From assembly GCA_902787595.1 (NCBI GenBank), contig CADAHD010000097.1, positions 1 through 7,873 of the forward strand: a stretch of DNA of 7,873 bases, read 5' to 3'. Source of the DNA: an uncultured Lachnospiraceae bacterium. GTDB taxonomy: Bacteria; Bacillota_A; Clostridia; Lachnospirales; Lachnospiraceae. The translations under genes and the position numbers were made by a program. Numbering within the stretch: position 1 is the first letter of the stretch; each line of letters opens with the position of its first letter. The notes beneath the pieces were generated by a model. That model did no database searches, had not been told where the DNA came from, and worked only from the letters and a program-made list of their open reading frames with translations. Below are positions 7,201 to 7,873 of the stretch, one piece after another.

Positions 7201-7246
7201 TATGAGCATGGAACAGTTGGAAACTTTTCTGAAAGAGAAAAAGTAA
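4226..7246 (+). CDS. ftsK: FtsK/SpoIIIE DNA translocase
   Basis: A hexameric, ATP-driven DNA pump anchored at the division septum that moves trapped chromosome DNA to the right side; in spore formers the homologue SpoIIIE fills the forespore. From N to C over 1006 residues: a basic Ser/Asn/Lys-rich cytoplasmic tail (1-47); four predicted membrane helices (about 51-75, 86-112, 121-140, 194-210) with a Gly-rich stretch before the last; a highly charged Glu/Arg/Lys helix (about 236-320); an acidic Ala/Pro-rich flexible linker (about 335-530); the alpha domain (about 535-625); the RecA-like motor with Walker A GTTGSGKS (664-671, Lys670), Walker B IVIVVDE (Asp779-Glu780) and [10 protein letters not shown] (813-822); and the gamma winged helix (about 935-1003, [20 protein letters not shown]) that reads polar guide sequences. 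All motor motifs are intact. It is longer than B. subtilis SpoIIIE (about 790) because of the linker. Whether it acts as FtsK, SpoIIIE or both cannot be told. It starts at TTG; fhs follows after 16 bp. Confidence 0.97.
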   Translation: MATAGNGRRRTNASSKAKNTRSNSTQRSSKAATAAKRSNSKKRSPQPEDSIFPIVLLFVVFCVLIVLCLCMFGVIKGSFGPFIKTLMLGIFGLPAYILPIIVAGAYFYHVFIAQKQIPAHKITGTVLVIVFSGMFLAFLGTDLDALSARAEKMDTFFSKLGLINTTLYNEGSGGGVLFGVPALIFHGLFGKGGGLFVVILFIIFSVMLIAGRSFFDWIMDMLSGNGEVSGRHRTEAPEEEWLDEEELERLEEEKRLAREERRRKHIEQQREAARRKARHEEEVRLIQEEREKAREEKRLKKQENDRRRKEAEERAEDERILATTSPGRRRAYPGTSDNGIPGVHKLDDMHEITLIPDENMAAADGYTEKPESISADTKRIHEDEIREVKPAWDDIKADTAEIKPAEVSAEPAREEITEIKAADPEPVSAPAAEDLPQKPKPSFFDENDEDLKIPEKLQTEVMKPADEVMPDECSTSALKNEQEKAKTAAAAATPTPAAAPVTNTAPVKIPYEKPPISLLKDPKKGAKGDSEAELKETALLLQQTLKSFGVVATVNDYSQGPSVTRFELSLGEGIKVNKIVNLADDLKLNLAAEEIRIEAPIPGKAAVGIEIPNKERIPVSLKELIESNEFKKATSKLTFVVGKDISGHVIVADIGKMPHLLVAGTTGSGKSVFTNSIIQSILFNADPEEVKLILIDPKVVEFSVYNEIPHLLMPVVTDPRKANVALAWAVAEMTNRYKIFAEHEVRGIDAYNEQVEQGRIKDAEGNVAKKLYKIVIVVDELADLMMVAGKEVEDSICRIAQLARAAGIHLIIATQRPSVDVITGLIKANMPSRVALKCGSGVDSRTILDATGAEKLLGYGDMLFSPQGFNKPLRVQGAFVSDDEVQKVAEFLKKQTAQNQVYDQKILDDMSNLSAAPESSSDAPAAEADNGDGLDEYFEKACRFVIEKEKASSGMLQRVFKIGFNRAARIIDQMEANGIVGPEEGTKPRKVLMSMEQLETFLKEKK

Positions 7247-7262
7247 TGAGAGGTTTAGGTTT

Positions 7263-7873
7263 ATGAAAACAGATATCGAAATAGCGCAGGAAGCACAGAT
7301 ACTCCCTATCAGGGATATAGCGGCAAAACTTGGGATTTCCGAGGATGAGCTTGAAGCCTACGGCAAGTATAAGGCCAAACTTTCGGATGATTGTTTAAAA
7401 CGCATCAGCGGCAACAAAAACGGAAAGCTGATACTGGTCACTGCGATCAATCCCACCCCTGCAGGTGAAGGCAAGACAACTATAAGTGTCGGCCTTTCAC
7501 AGGCTTTTGCAAAGATCGGGGAAAAGGCCGTACTGGCGCTTCGTGAGCCTTCACTGGGACCGTGCTTCGGAGTAAAGGGAGGGGCAGCCGGCGGCGGATA
7601 CAGCCAGGTTATACCCATGGAAGATATAAACCTTCATTTTACCGGAGATTTCCATGCAATAACCGCAGCAAATAATCTCTGCGCGGCTCTTTTGGATAAT
7701 CATATACAGCAGGGCAATGTGCTTCGCATCGATTCAAGGCAGATAGTATGGAAACGATGCATGGATATGAATGACAGGGCGCTTCGAAATATTGTGGTGG
7801 GCCTTGGAGATAAGAACGACGGTTTTGTTCGCGAAGATCATTTCGTCATAACGGTTGCCAGCGAGATCATGGC
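7263..7873 (+). CDS. fhs: Formate-tetrahydrofolate ligase, N-terminal part (3' end outside window)
   Basis: Cytoplasmic enzyme making 10-formyl-tetrahydrofolate from formate, ATP and tetrahydrofolate, feeding purine synthesis and, in acetogens, the methyl branch of the Wood-Ljungdahl pathway. The frame runs from ATG 7263 through the window edge without a stop, giving 203 complete codons of a family length near 556. Visible signatures: the [13 protein letters not shown] leader, [15 protein letters not shown] with the P-loop (residues 64-73), [19 protein letters not shown], and [19 protein letters not shown], followed by [12 protein letters not shown]. All are family hallmarks. The start has GAGAGG (7248-7253) nine nt upstream and lies 16 bp after the ftsK stop, so it probably shares the ftsK transcript unless a promoter lies inside the end of ftsK; I saw none clear enough to report. 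The enzyme is widespread in Clostridia, so its presence alone does not show acetogenesis. Confidence 0.97.
   Translation, partial: MKTDIEIAQEAQILPIRDIAAKLGISEDELEAYGKYKAKLSDDCLKRISGNKNGKLILVTAINPTPAGEGKTTISVGLSQAFAKIGEKAVLALREPSLGPCFGVKGGAAGGGYSQVIPMEDINLHFTGDFHAITAANNLCAALLDNHIQQGNVLRIDSRQIVWKRCMDMNDRALRNIVVGLGDKNDGFVREDHFVITVASEIM

Noticed and set aside
1..7873. Search by eye for tRNA, riboswitch, CRISPR, insertion sequence and intrinsic terminators
   Set aside because: All gaps between genes are 6 to 62 bp and hold only ribosome sites or the one promoter; no hairpin followed by a U-run, no repeat array and no transposase was found.

Overview
The window is a gene-dense stretch of bacterial chromosome with six genes, all on the + strand; the longest gap is about 62 bp. 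Protein flavour points to an anaerobic member of the Bacillota, class Clostridia, most likely Lachnospiraceae. The YebC N-terminus (GHSKFANIKHKK), the alanine racemase C-terminus (CDIGKRVPRVY) and a formate-tetrahydrofolate ligase all fit that group. Strong Shine-Dalgarno sequences, moderate GC and frequent ATA isoleucine codons agree. The assignment is inferred from sequence, not from a search.

Layout. (1) The 3' two-thirds of alr (alanine racemase, D-Ala for peptidoglycan) runs in from the left edge. (2) After 35 bp comes a soluble CorC-like protein: two CBS domains plus a CorC_HlyC domain, without the membrane domain found in many relatives. (3) A very good extended -10 promoter at 1601-1629 starts what looks like a new transcription unit: yebC (translation or regulatory factor), a membrane-anchored GtrB-type family 2 glycosyltransferase, an unrecognised disordered Ala/Pro-rich protein, ftsK (1006-aa DNA translocase) and fhs (cut by the right edge). 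Gaps inside this unit are 6, 23, 27 and 16 bp, and no terminator hairpin is visible anywhere, so co-transcription is likely.

How the genes fit together. Alr, the lipid-linked glycosyltransferase and FtsK all bear on the cell envelope and division, and FtsK clears chromosome DNA from the septum. YebC and Fhs are housekeeping genes (translation; one-carbon folate metabolism). The least explained item is the 276-aa protein at 3368-4198, directly upstream of ftsK. It is predicted to be mostly disordered, has a short N-terminal helix and ends in a purely acidic, aromatic tail that looks like a docking peptide. Both it and ftsK begin at TTG codons behind strong Shine-Dalgarno sequences.

I see no mobile element, CRISPR array, tRNA, rRNA, riboswitch or obvious horizontally acquired block. 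This is mostly an ordinary core-genome region; the second-look items are the disordered protein, the unusual FtsK linker, the internal promoter and a few family-level residue changes.
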